Part shown: piece by piece, positions 1 through 11,346 of the stretch
Layout: every line of letters starts with the position of its first letter
How positions within the stretch are numbered: position 1 is the stretch's first letter
NCBI GenBank assembly: GCA_023105745.1
Contig: JALGQZ010000005.1
Location: forward strand, 63,106,019-63,170,018
DNA length: 64,000 bases
Direction: 5' to 3'
Origin: Austropuccinia psidii
Lineage: Eukaryota > Basidiomycota > Pucciniomycetes > Pucciniales > Sphaerophragmiaceae
Notes under the pieces: model-generated
Told to the model about the DNA's origin: nothing
Databases searched by the model: none
Seen by the model: only the letters and a program-made list of their open reading frames with translations
Program-made: the position numbers and the translations under genes

Positions 1-1588
1 ATGGCTATTTGCCATCTAAGCATATGTCTGTTGGGTGTTTTCATGTTTAAAAGTGATTTGACAGCTGTACAATCTGTTATCACTTCAAAAACACATCCCT
101 CCAATAAGTAGTTCAATTTTTCCAAGGCTCAGACAAGGCATAGACATTCCATTTGACTTGCTCCATATCCGGCTTCAGTTGGTTTGATCTGCCTGGATAT
201 GAAACATATGGGTCCTTCTACAGGTTTATCATTTATGATCTGAACTTGGTTAAGTGCAGCACCCAGCCCATCCCCTGATGCATCAATATACAATTTAAAA
301 GGCAATTTAAAGTCTGGCATCAGTAAGAGTGGAGCAGTGGTCAAGGCTTCTCTTAGAGACTCAAAAGCTTTGACTCTGTCAACAGTCATTTCAAATACTG
401 TGTCTTTGTCACACAATTTATAAAGTGGTCTTGCTATGGATGCAAAATCCTTAATGTGTTGCCTGTAATATCCTGCAAAACCTAAGAATGACTGAATTTC
501 CTTCTTATTCTGAGGAATGGGTTTTAGCAATACTGCTGCAACTTTGTTTTTTCAATTCCAAGGGACAAACCAGATACAACATGTCCTAGTGCTTTAAGTT
601 CTTTAAATCCAAAATGACATTTCTTCAAGGAGATTTTCATGTTTACTGATTGAATTTTTGTCAAAACTCTGGAGAATCTGTACATGTGCTCCTCCCAAGT
701 TTTGGAACAGACAATAATGTAATCAATGTCAATGATTAACCATCCCTCTGAGAGTTCTTCAGGGAAGATTTCATTCATCATTCTTTGGAAGTGTGAAGGT
801 GAATTTTTGATACCAGAGGGCATTCTCAAGTATCAATACACTCCACAATGAACAATAATTCTCAAGTATTTTCTTGCTCTTGGTGTTACCACACTTTGGT
901 GGAAACCTTTAAGGGCATCCATAGTGGATATAAACACTGCTTGAGATATTTGAGTGAGGGAAATTTGGATTTTTGGTATTGGGTATCTGTCTGGAACAGT
1001 GTAAGTGTTCAGAGCTCTAAAGTCCCCAACCATTCTAGATTTTCCATTATGCCAGGCCACTATGACTGGTGTAGTTATTTCTACTTCTTCATTTTGGCCT
1101 ACTTTTCTTATTACACCAAGGTCCAGAAGTTCTTTGATATGAATTTCTAGAGCTTCTCTTGATTTTGGACTTGCTGGATATGCAGGTCTTCTTAAGAGTG
1201 GTGGATAAGGTCTCTCAATGTTAAGAATGATGTCAACTTCATGACCAATAATTGCCCCTAGAGGCTCTTTGTCTGAAGCAAATGCTCCTCTGTGGTCATA
1301 CAAAAGGGAAGAAAGTTCATTTTCTTGTTTATCAGTTAGATGAAGGCTTATTTCAGCCTCATTTAACTGTTCAGACTTGAATTTCTCTAACTCTAAGTTG
1401 AATGGTGATACTTTGTTTACTGTAATTTGCTTTTTAAATGGTAAAAAGGCAAATTTTTGGGGCTTATTGTCTCCAATAGTAAAGTATCTGTCTTTGTTGT
1501 TATGCAAATATATCCCATACATGATTAAATAGTCATTTCCCAATATAAAATGGGTACTAGAGCAATTTTCCATAACAACAAAATTCAA
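1..1588 (-). pseudogene. Ty3/gypsy reverse transcriptase and RNase H of element A, broken
   Basis: This would copy element RNA into DNA inside the capsid. The RT fingers and palm are clear (FRALNTYTVPDRYPIP, then MDALKGFHQ). A TGA at 833-835 interrupts it, and translation in the same frame continues with LRMPSGIKN. The catalytic YIDD box reads DIDY: the tyrosine and last aspartate codons are TAC/GAC swapped, so the enzyme is inactive. A one-base loss near 535 shifts the frame between KTKLQQYC and [10 protein letters not shown]. The RNase H part ([14 protein letters not shown]) meets a TGA at 129-131 where the family has Trp, then remains open to base 1 ([25 protein letters not shown]). The junction with the upstream gag-protease ORF is a one-base T-run insertion near 1582. 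The family identity is secure. Confidence 0.93.
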
Positions 1589-3536
1589 CTGTGATTCTTA
1601 AATTCCCATTTATGTGTGGGAATATGACATTGGTCTCAAACATTCCTAATGCTTTCATTGGATTACTTGCACTATTAAATTTTATACCATCAAATGGTAA
1701 CAATTGGTCTTCAAAATTTGGTACACAAGTCTTAAGAAAAGATTTTCCAACACAAGAGCAGAAGGCTCCTGGGTCAAGCAAAGGTTTGGTGGGTTTGTTG
1801 TCAATCACCACTTCTGTTATACAGGAGTTACCAGCTGTATAACCTTTCCCTCTGTTTGGTTTGGTTTTCATGAGTTGTGCATCTTGAACTTTTGATAAGT
1901 CAAGTTGACCATTGCTCAATTGGGGCAAGTGGGAATAAGATTCCATGATGTCAAAAGTGGAATTGATATTTTCTATATCTTTTGAAGATTCAGAAAATAT
2001 TGATGACTTGTCATCTGAATTGTCTTCAATTATGTCATCTTTTTCAACATCAGGTTCATTTTCAATATCAATTTCATTGATTTTCCCCCTTTTTGGAAAT
2101 ATATTGGCTAAATGGGTGGTGCTTTGGCAAATATGGCACTTTCTGACTGTATCTGCAGATTTATACTTAATATTACTAGAATTTTCTTTGGGGCTTTTGT
2201 CCACAGAATCCTTCCAAGGTGTATTAAACCTTGTTTTGAGATTCACCCTACTAGAACCAATTTTGGTTCTGGTGGTTACTTCTTCTAATATATTAATAAT
2301 ATCTTCTGCTGAAGACTGTTCAGTAGTCCTTCTTTTGACAGCATGCTCTAAGTCACCCCCACATTGTCTCAGAATCTTTCTATGGATCATAAATTCTGAC
2401 ATGTCTGGATATAATGCTGTTAATCTGTCTTTTTGTTGGCAAAACCATGGTAAAGCTTTGTCTTTATCAGAATTAAATTTGGAAGATTCAAAGGCTGTTT
2501 CAACCTTAAACCTCCAAGCATCATTTGCCCATTTGTTATTGATTTGGGTTTTCCACCAAGTACAACTCTGGTGTCCATGTGCTTGTCTTATTTTGATGTA
2601 CCATCTGTGAGCTGATTTGGTAGACAAGGTGTTAAATATTACTGTTACCAATCTGTCTGGTAATTCAAAATCCTCTTTGATCATGTCAATACCTCTAATG
2701 AATTCCATATGGTCATACTCTCCTTCACCACTGAAGTGAGGCCATTCTTTAAGCTTTGGAACTTCTTTCAAGAGTGCTTGGCCCATTGATGGTTCCAAGT
2801 TATGAAAGGAAGTAGAAAATTCATCTTTTGACTGTGAATTTTCAATATCCAATACTTGTGGATTAGGAATCCTTGCTCCCTCATTTTGGTTCAGAGGTGT
2901 AGACATTCTTGGCAATGTGTTTAGCAGTTGTTAAATATCATTCATTTTACTGTTGTTACACCTTTTTGAATTTCTTAATTCATGTTGTAAGCTTTGTATA
3001 GAGTCTATGACATTCTTTTTATGATCATACTCTTTATATGTAAGCTCATTCCATAATTCTGTTTGTTTAGTATTATCAGATATAACTTCATTTAACTTTA
3101 TTATTAATTTTGATATTTCCTCTCTTGAGGTATCAAAATACTTTTTCAAGGAAATTGTATTTGTCTTTACTTCAGCAAATGATTTTGAAATATCATCAAG
3201 AGCTTTTTTATTATCTTCTTTGATAGTGTTTATGGCTTGTTTTCTTCTTGTTTCAATTATGTCATCAATTTTGAATTTAGAATATTTGTCTGTTAATTCT
3301 TTAATAATGGCAGATTGTTAATTTATCTTAATTCCAAAAGAATTATCACTATTGGAAGTTTTTATTGTTCTTAAAACTTTTTCAAAGCATTTAAGTGTAT
3401 CATTTATTTGGCTCAGACTCAAGTTGTTTGTTTTAAGATTGTCACAAATTGATGTATTTTTATCAGAAAGATGACTTTTTACGTCAGAAATAGCTTTATA
3501 CAACTCTGGAATACAATTAAAAGTATCAGAAATCAT
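1557..3536 (-). pseudogene. Gag (coiled coil, capsid-like domain, zinc knuckle) and protease of element A
   Basis: In transcription order there is a coiled-coil segment (3536-3318 and 3149-2931, rich in I/L/K/N heptads), then a 452-aa ORF from 2915. That ORF has the retrotransposon gag domain (KEWPHFSGEGEYDHMEF, HRWYIKIRQAHG), a CX2CX4H knuckle that has lost its last Cys (CHICQSTTHLANIF), and an aspartic protease with DPGAFCSCVG. DPG instead of DTG/DSG seems to be usual in this lineage, from memory. Stops at 3318 and 2931 lie in the same frame as the 452-aa ORF, so the pieces are one former polyprotein. The only intact long piece is 1557-2915. It ends after a single-base insertion that shifts it away from RT. 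Confidence 0.88.
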
Positions 3537-4197
3537 TTTTGATATTTTAATCTGGCTTCCTCATTCTTCTGTAATTCCATCATGGTTCTGGCCATCTGAA
3601 ATACATTTTCCATGGCATCCTGTTTAATCTTTGGGATTCTGTAGCCCTGGCTGTAAGGTTTTGGGGCTGGTGCCTTCCCTTTGCCCTTGTTTGGAGTTTG
3701 TGGCTGCTTTTTCACGTTGGAATTGCTGCTGCTGGCCACTGGGGCTGTTTTTGGCACTGGTTTGGGTGGTGGAGGGTTATTTTTTCCTCCATTCTAGTGT
3801 CAACATCATCATGCTTTTCTTCTCCATCAATGGATGCCATCTATTGAGCAATTTGAAAGTATTGGGATGACCCAGGAATTTTCTCACAGTCAGGTAAGAA
3901 TTCGTGAAATTTTTCCACAGGTCTGCAAGGATCTGGTACTCCTTGAACTGAAGTGCATTGTTGTATGCACTGTGGCTGGCTTTGTATATGTCCACAGAGG
4001 CTTGTTGTGGCGGTGTCAGCTCTTTTTGAAGGTAAAATGGTATTATCAGCTTCAGAATGACCCATTTTAGTTGTTTGGAAGTCATCAACTGACCCTTTTC
4101 CTTCTATACCTGATTGGCCTCTGCCATAATCACGTCTATTACCTTTCTGGGAGCTGCTTGAGGGGTTATAGCTGGCTCCTGACCTAGTTGAAGGCAT
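3533..4197 (-). pseudogene. Gag N-terminal region of element A, two overlapping frames
   Basis: Two minus-strand frames are open over the same DNA. Frame a starts MPSTRSGASYNPSSSSQKG at 4197 and runs 118 codons to 3841. Frame b (3777-4088, continuing after a shift at 3533-3757) holds a compact domain with FKEYQILADLWKNF and FLGHPNTFKLLNRWHPL, then a basic stretch with GKGKAPAPKPYSQGYRIPKI and a C-terminal MENVFQMARTMMEL. Frame b resembles the ORF at 47020-47604 in element C (KSFLGQEKTIELLGGWSPL; GYRIPKLKLSAVDSVFKMSRTLMEF). So this frame is a conserved protein and not chance. Frame a is the Ser/Gln-rich companion. Base composition here is less AT-rich than in the flanks. Confidence 0.72.
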
Positions 4198-4217
4198 AAT
4201 TATGGTTAAAAAAAGGC

Positions 4218-4469
4218 TTAAAACAGTAATTTTATGTCAAAAAACTTACTATTGGCCAAATCTTTGGCTTTTTGAAGAGTATTACTTATTTCCAAGCTGA
4301 CTAATTCAGAAGAAATTGGCTCTGGTTGAATATTCTGAGTCACAATAATAGTACTATTATGATCAGAATTAACAGTACTGGCAGGGATAATGCTGGTTAC
4401 TGTTGAAGCTGTTTCAATGTTTTCTTGTCTTACCACGTTGTCAGACACTAAAATTAATGAAAAAAACAA
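4218..4469 (-). CDS. Leader ORF of element A, probable first exon spliced to gag frame b
   Basis: This 83-codon ORF lies between PBS and gag and is Ser/Thr/Ile-rich (ETASTVTSIIPAST). It contains a canonical donor GTAAGT at 4249-4244. An acceptor CAACTAG ends at 4184. Removing this 66-bp intron (4184-4249) drops the ATG of frame a at 4197 and joins the leader in phase to QEPAITPQAAPRK in frame b, which then meets one TAG before MTSKQLKWVILKL. I infer that splicing selects frame b while unspliced RNA gives frame a. No transcript evidence is available. The C element has an ORF at the equivalent place (47770-47973). Confidence 0.5.
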   Translation of the reverse strand: MFFSLILVSDNVVRQENIETASTVTSIIPASTVNSDHNSTIIVTQNIQPEPISSELVSLEISNTLQKAKDLANSKFFDIKLLF

Positions 4470-4656
4470 TTAATTAAGTAAAAAAAAGAATATTTCCAAA
4501 AAGAAATGAAAATATAAGCCTCACTTATAATATGAAAAAAAACATTTTTTATGGATTTTTTTAATTATAAGTATTTTGTATATGTTTTGAAATTTTTCAA
4601 TATAAGAAAAAAGATTTAAAAAGAGCAAAAAAATATGTCACAGGTAAAATATCACG

Positions 4657-4670
4657 GCTGGGCCCCCAAA
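4657..4670 (-). promoter_or_regulatory. Primer binding site-like sequence of element A
   Basis: On the plus strand GCTGGGCCCCCAAA directly abuts the LTR end TGTAGGG. Elements B (41235-41248) and C (48447-48460) have the near-identical GCCAGGCCCCCAA at the same place. Conservation of position and sequence in three diverged elements supports a tRNA primer site; the tRNA is not identified. Confidence 0.7.
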
Positions 4671-5265
4671 TGTAGGGTGTGGATATGAAACTTTGATTAA
4701 AAATCAAGTACTTTTCCTGTCCTCAAAATTTGTATAAGGTAAAAAATCAATTAAAAATAGTAAGAAATATTATTTTTAAGAGAAAACATGCCAAGTTCAT
4801 TGTTTATAACTTTATTAGTATAAAACAATAATATTATAAAAATTTATTGTTTTACCAACAATAAAAATTTATCCAAAAAATACTCTACAAGAGATATTTT
4901 AAGGCTACAAAAGAAATTTCATCAAGAGGAATTTCAATTGGAATTGATTGAGCAAAGAACTGCAAGCAATTAATTAAAGAACAAAGTCTTTAAAAGGAAT
5001 ATTAAAGAGAAAAAACACCCAAAAGTGACCAGAGTGAATTTGGAAACAAAGTGACAAAGTTAACAGTGATGAAAGATGCTTTAATTCACTTTTGGGGTGG
5101 TTGAGGGGTGAAAATGATTATAAGAGTTACAAAAAATGATTATAATGATTTTTTCACTGGGTTAAAGGTTCAAAATGATTTTAAAACGGTGGTTGGAATC
5201 TTTTATTGATTGGTTTAACAGTGTTTAAACTAATTAATAAAAGGAAAAGATTCTAACATGAAGAG

Positions 5266-7277
5266 TGTGAGCCTTTGAGATATGACCACATACCCAATAA
5301 GGTCACAAAAAAGACTAAGAATAATTATACCTTTAATATAATTATATTAAAATTACTTAGAATAATTATACATTATTGTATATTACTTAAATATACAAAA
5401 AATACCATAAATTGGTACAAAAATTGGTTTAACTTAAAAACCAATGAATCAAAATGTAACATAAATTGCACCATTGGATTCCTCATGGAAAAATACACAT
5501 ATACCATTTTTATGGCATATCTGTAAAGTCAATATTTAATGAATTATAAGGTATAATACCTTATAAAAACCAGAAAACCTTATTTATCTCAGGAACTAAT
5601 GTAACAACATGTGAAATGAATTGTACCAGTGAATTCCCCACGAAACTCCACACATAAAACAATTAATAAGCTAATTTCCAAAGTCAATACTTAAGGAATT
5701 AACCTGAATATATGCACTTTTTTGGTCAACACATATATTCAAGGATCATAGCTAATATCTCCTAAAATATACATGATAGAATGATGAACCAAAAATACAG
5801 TTACCATGTAATTACTGTAAGAACACAGATATGAACTTTATTTTACAAATTATAAACAAGGTTAAAACCTATGATGAAATATTGATAAAAATCAACAGAG
5901 CTGTTGACCACTTTGTTGTGAAAGTAGTCCAAACTTAAAAAAAGGTATACAGTTGGATTCTACTAGTTCATTCGTGAAGAATGATGTAGTTTGTATTATC
6001 AAATTCAGGGTATAACCCCCTGAAATCAAGGTTTGAAGTTTAAAATATTGAATTTCGACAGAAAAGATGAGTTACAAGGAAAATCATCAAAATTAGAGTT
6101 TTGATGATGTAATGAAAAGCTCTTGGCAGCATAATAAGGTTATGCCAGGCTATCAGAATTCACTCTCTGAATTGCTGTAGCGTTTAAATCTTAAAAGGTA
6201 TTGAAGATCAAAGTTTGAGCTTAAATTGAGCAGTTATGATCACCTACTGTAACCTTAAATTAAGTTTAACAGTCATAAGAGTGATAGAATTGGTGAATAC
6301 TATTATTTTATGATTAAAACTAATTAAAGTCACGAAATTTGGGGTTCTGCCAAGCCTCTGATGTCATCAAACTTAGAGTTATAGTGATAACTCTAAATAA
6401 TGGTGTAATAATGATGTAATATGGTTTGATCATGATGTAATCACCCTCAAACCTTAAAATATTGATCAATTCCAGTGGATATGATCAGTACACGTCTACT
6501 AGAAGCCTTTTGGACTCTAGGAGGGAGGTATTTACTATAAATAGAGCTCTTTTTACTCTATTTTCCCCTCAGACGCATCAAAAACATTAAATCAATTAAA
6601 TCAAAGGTAATTTCTTTATTCTTTATATATAAAATTATCATATTATTAAAGACCAAAGACCACCTTGCTATAATCATCTATTTTGACGTAATTAAATCAT
6701 TTATTTAATTGTTTTTGTTAAAAATCTCTCTAAAAACTCATTTCCACGTAAAAATCCAGAATAATTTGTAATTTTCTTTATTTTTATTGTAAATACAATT
6801 TGAAAAGTTGTATTTATATTTTTTTGGCGTAAAATATTTCAAAATTATTATATTAAGTGTTAAAAGTAGCTTATTTTCTCTTATTATAATAATTTCTCTA
6901 TTATTACTCTCTTAATAATTTTTTAATTAATATAAATAGTATTTATATTAATTCATAACTTTAATATTAGTAATATTATTGTTATTAATTGTTTTTTATT
7001 AATAAAAAACAATTTTTTACGCCTTTATTATTTGTTGGTAACAATAATAAAGAGCTTTTTAAATATATTAATATATTTATTTATTATATTATATTTTCAT
7101 AATATAAATTATATTATTATATTTACTTAATAATATAATTATTTTACACCATAATAATAATAATTATTTATTATTATTATATTTTTAATCTTATTTATTC
7201 AATTCATAAGGACATTCAGAGTACAATAAGTAATAAATTAGTAATTTTTACTTATTGTTTCATAGTCAAACCTTACA
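5266..7277 (+). mobile_element. Solo LTR (2012 bp) inside the LTR of element A
   Basis: It begins TGTGAGCC and ends CTTACA, and is flanked by a perfect 5-bp duplication AAGAG (5261-5265 and 7278-7282). No internal region follows, so it is a solo LTR left by recombination. Its first 1.46 kb is repeated at 62542-64000 with few differences, and a more diverged, 5'-truncated copy lies at 44032-45424. It carries TATAAATAG at about 6537 and a potential splice donor AAAGGTAATT near 6603. Small ORFs inside are chance. Confidence 0.9.
6531..6612 (+). promoter_or_regulatory. LTR promoter with TATA box, CTCAG-type leader and splice donor
   Basis: TACTATAAATAGAGCTC is followed about 30 bases later by a pyrimidine-rich CCCCTCAGAC initiator-like stretch, then AAATCAAAGGTAATT, a candidate 5' splice site. 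The same arrangement is present in the copies at 44.66-44.75 kb (TATA degraded to GATATAGAG) and 63.81-63.88 kb. Conservation in three copies supports it as the U3/R promoter. Confidence 0.6.
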
Positions 7278-8498
7278 AAGAGAAAAGTGGGGCAAAGAAG
7301 ACATTCTTTTATAGCCATTGATTTTCTTACTCCAAAAGTAAAATTTACTCTTGTCAGTCGTGAAAAACAGTCTGACAACAGAAAAGCCAATTATGGCATC
7401 ATTGAACCCTGGTTTGGACCAAAAAAGGGCCGGTTTAAGCCATTTTTAGCCATTTTAGATCCTTAAATCAGCCATTACTATAGCAATACCTGGTCTAGAG
7501 CCTTCAAAACACGTCAGAATGTGTGTAAGAGGAGTAGAAACCAGTTAAAACTGTTTTTGCTAAGTTTGTTTTATCTTAAGGGTAGTTTTACCCTCTTGGC
7601 AACAGCTAAAACTACCCCAGTTGGTATCAAAACCTCATCATCAATTGAGTTCACAGACCCTGTAACTCAATTCCAGGCCAAAAGTGATGAGCTTTTGTGT
7701 GAATTTTGACATCCTACGCCTGTCAGCAAGGAATTTGGGGGTCTGGCCCCCCCTTAGAGCTAGAGTTCCTTTTCCCCCCAATTTTAATCTTTCCAATTTA
7801 TTTTTTCCTTTAATTCCTCATCATGTATTATACTTATAATTTACATATGTAATTCAATTTAATGTACAGTACAATACAGAAATAATTGACACCTCATATG
7901 TAAATCAAAGTTCACTTATGTAATACACGCGCACATTTTGACATTTCAATTGAATTCAATTGAAAATACTTCAATTCCTTATAGCTTCTAAACTAAACAC
8001 AACACCTCAATTTTAACACAAAAATTGATGGTTAACACCACATGTGGTGTGAATTAAATTAGAGTTTTGAGGGTTTTCAACTTTTGTATTGAAAATACTA
8101 AAAACTTAATTTAAGCTTATTTAGAGTTGAGTTACAAAGATTTCACTCAGAGGTGACCCCACCTAATTTTTTATGAGGAATCAAATGGTGAAATAATTTT
8201 TGTATGTTTATTTATTGAATAAAAAGTTATAATAATTTTTATTTAACTTTTTTCCAAATTTATTTAATTTTTTACAATTTTATTAAAAATTCATTTTTAC
8301 TTAATTTTTTCAAGCATAAATGTAATTTTACAATTTCAAAATTTAATGTAATTTTATTTTTAAATTGTAATTAAGTTTGGAGTTTTATATTTATATTTTC
8401 ATTTTTATTTTATAAATAAATTCATTTTATTTATATTTATATTTTAATTTTGTATGTTGTGGTCTTTTGGGTATATGAAATTACCTCTAAGGCTCACA

Positions 8499-9891
8499 AC
8501 CATGGAGTTCTTTCATTTCTGTGTACCATATACTAGCATGTCCTTTAACTGCTGTATCAAGTCTAGCAGTAATCCCGCAGTCTGGTATGCTTGGTACATC
8601 AATGAAGAGTCCATCAGTATAATCTATGAGCCTCAAGTAATCATATTTGCCAGTTCCAGAGAATTTGGGACAGCTTGAGGCCTCAGGAAGCTGTTTCAAG
8701 GCTTCCTTCTCTGAATAAGACATATTATATCAATCCTGGTATTGTGATGTAGATCTTGCCTTATTCATAAACATAGCATCTGGTTTGATTTCATCTTGAT
8801 GATATGGATTATCCATAACATGGCCTTGTGGTTGGGGCTTCATGTTATGGTAGACATTAAACAGTTTGTTTATTTCCTGATCCAGACAATCCCTGGCCCT
8901 TTTGCTGTGATTTTGTTTTTCAAAGCCTAGATTCAGTCTTCTGTTGCTTTCTTCAGAGGCTTTTCTCAATTGAGAATGTCCTTCTTGAAAGTTTTTGACA
9001 ATTATGTCCATGGATTCTGTTAATATTTTCATCCTCTCATGGCTTGCTTCAAGTTCTGCAAGCTGAGTTTGAGTTTTCTTAGCATATTGGGACATTTTTA
9101 ACCACAGTGCAGCACTGTTGAGGTTACCCTCAGGTGTGACAACATTATGTTAAATCTGAGTGGGGGTAATATTTCTATTTTTGGGACTACTGATTCTAGG
9201 GTTATTTACAGCTACCTTTGGTTCTTGTTCACTTCTTTTACCAAATACAACTGCTTTTGGATCATAGGGTCTGACTTTCTCTTCCTCTGGCTGAAGGTGG
9301 TCTTGCTTTTGCCCTTGTATCCTTGTCTTCTGCTGGAAATTTCCTGGGATTGTGAAGAATGGTGACTCTTGGCCACTGATATGTTGGTTTCTGAAGGGTA
9401 TGAAGCCACTGGAGAGCTGATTTGGACTTCTCCTTGTGAGCCTGAAGGACTCTGAGTAAGCCCTGTCTGGGTCAGCTGTCCTTCTATAGCTTGGATAGTG
9501 GTTTAATTCTCCCTTATCCTGTTTTTCCTCACCTCCAGGAGTCTGAAATGCCTGGTGGGATTCCAACCTTTGGTGATTACCATAAGGTATTTGAAGTCCA
9601 TCTCTTTGAGACATATCTTCTGGAATTTTGCTCCAAGTTCTGCCCAGTGCTATGCCAGGTTGAACCTCTTGTTGTTCGTGCTCCATTGAAATAAATATTT
9701 GAGGAGTTGGTGGAGCTGAGGAACTTGATCCATAGCTTTCCAGTCCTCTGTTTTGAGGTTCCTGTTGAATTGGAAAGGGAATGGCAGAGTGGGTGTGATT
9801 TCCCTCAGTGTCTTGCCATCCACCACTGTGTCCAAGGTGTCCTCTTCCAGGTCTTCTGGTTCTGGACAAGCCTTCTCTGTCCTCTGGCTGG
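8499..9891 (-). pseudogene. Gag of element B, main part
   Basis: Frame a runs from the E insertion site for about 245 codons (QPEDREGLSRTRRPGRG, Gln/Arg-rich) to a TAA at 9150. It then continues in the same frame as a coiled coil (SQYAKKTQTQLAELEASHERMK) to a TGA at 8730, and as the gag domain start (PKFSGTGKYDYLRLIDYIDG-like, DVPSIPDCGITARLDT, ASIWYTEMKELHG), where A cuts it. A second frame is open at 9907-9650 (DGKTLREITPTLPFPFQFNR) and 9409-9212 (ending DPMIQKQLYLVKEVNKNQR). That frame parallels frame b of A and C. The gag would form the particle shell. I recognise the family from A. psidii. Confidence 0.85.
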
Positions 9892-10655
9892 TGTAACAAC
9901 CAACCATCAGGGGTAAGGGTATTCTTTATTACACCCACTCAAACACCTCAAATCAGCAAATCCAATGTTTGCATCAATATCAAGCTTCAGAAATTTTCCT
10001 TGCTGAAACATGCATACAGCTTGGCTCTTCAAATACAGCCTGTCAACATCTGTACAGGCTGGATTCACCCAATACAGTTTGGATACATCATCCTGAAACT
10101 GTATGATCACTCAATACCACCACACCTCTTGTACAGGCCCTGTACAGCTGTAAAATACCTGTATTGGCCAGACTCACATCAATCATCATTTATTCTCATG
10201 AAAATTCTCTGTCTGGATCAGGGCTGGTGATTATCACATATACCAGCCCCTCTTTCTCCCCCTGGGGACTTTTCCCCAGTTAATTAATTTAGTTTATTTA
10301 TTATTTCATGAATATTATTATCCTTATTTTGGGTATTATATTTATTTAATATCAAGTTAGTCTCTGCATTTCCTTTCTTTGCCTGTACATTATGAGCTGG
10401 GTGGCCGTATCCTAATTAACCCTTCTCTTTCCATTCTGACAGGTTAAAACAGTGGACTTGGGCTTGTTTGTGGTTGACTCTTTTATTTCTTACTCTTATT
10501 TTTCTGTTGCTTCTTTTCTTATATTTCTTTTATTAGTAATTCATTATACTACACTCTGAAGTTTATTTGTCTCTTATCATATCCTGAGCCCTCCATAAGT
10601 AACTCCCAGCCAACTGAGTGCCAGGCCCTCTTCACTTAGAAGAGCCCCTGTGACA
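9892..10655 (+). repeat. 5' LTR of element E
   Basis: 764 bp, TGTAACAACCA to GCCCCTGTGACA. It matches 39466-40214 along its whole length except small indels, including 15 bp (ACTCCCAGCCAACTG region near 10607) absent from the other copy. The ORFs seen inside are shared by both copies and are not genes. Confidence 0.93.
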
Positions 10656-11346
10656 TTAATTAATTAACTCCAATTTGATTCTTTTCTTTCATTCATTGAA
10701 TTTAATTTCTCTCATTCATCAATTATGATATTTCATGACTTAATTATTCTCTTGCATCAATTTTCATCTCAGTCATTATATTCATCTGAAAATTGATTAT
10801 TCTTATTTTCTTAACCATTGCTGACCATTTAATTTTTTATATTTCAAATCAAATTCTTCTGTTTCTTATTCAGGTCTTATCAGGAGTTATTGATTGTTTT
10901 ATTGATTGGATTGTACATTGGGATTCATTTGGTTGATTGATTGTATTGTTCATTGGCATTAATTTGGTTATTGATTCAGCAATTCACAATTTCTTATTTG
11001 GATTGTACTGGTTGACCTTTTGAATTCTCAAGACATTTGATTGACCCTCAAGAATTGATTTTGACTCATCAAGACATTGAACTGATTCCTGAAGATATTT
11101 ATTTAACCAATTGATCCCTCAAGACTTGATTTCCATATTGAAAACTTTGATTGATTGATTATTGATTTACTCAAGATTTATTGATATTTGATTTTGAATT
11201 GATTGTTGATATTGATTGAATTTATTTGCTTAGTGATTGAATTTGATTTCACCTCAAGAATCATCAAACATTCTATTGTGATTTATTTGGCCAAGCTTTG
11301 ATTCCTGTTCTCAAATACCATCAAATTATCCTTTTATTTCTTTATA
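10656..11346 (+). other. Leader of element E, no gene
   Basis: AT-rich untranslated stretch between LTR and gag. It has many TTGATTGA runs and five or six loose copies of CTCAAGAC(A)TTGA between 11028 and 11240. No tRNA-type PBS (TGG...) follows the LTR; elements of the Tf1/sushi type prime themselves, which could apply here but is not shown. Confidence 0.5.

Larger units (their letters stand above)
1..8498 (-). mobile_element. Ty3/gypsy retrotransposon A, 5' portion, cut by the window edge
   Basis: The element reads leftward: 5' LTR from 8498 to 4671, PBS, leader, gag, protease, RT and RNase H up to base 1; integrase and 3' LTR lie outside. On the minus strand its LTR begins TGTGAGCC at 8498. 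Just upstream, the gag gene of element B stops abruptly after the residues MKELHG, so A was inserted into B. Expected 5-bp target duplication at this end is ATGGT (8499-8503); the other copy is off-window. All genes are broken and the RT active site is changed, so A is dead. I recognise the family from A. psidii; lineage assignment rests on the Ty3-type RT/RNase H. Confidence 0.88.
4671..8498 (-). repeat. 5' LTR of element A, interrupted by a solo LTR
   Basis: On the minus strand it begins TGTGAGCC (8498) and ends CCCTACA (4671), followed by the PBS. Subtracting the inserted solo LTR with one target duplication leaves about 1.8 kb. Its first bases (TGTGAGCCTTAGAGG) resemble the start of the solo LTR (TGTGAGCCTTTGAG), so the two are related LTR families in opposite orientation. 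The 7283-8490 part is AT-rich, with a polypyrimidine stretch at 7766-7782 and no credible ORF. Confidence 0.8.

Noticed and set aside
1945..2610. 221-codon plus-strand ORF
   Set aside because: Mirror frame of the minus-strand gag-protease ORF, with Ser/Leu-rich content expected from reverse complement of Glu/Asp/Lys codons.
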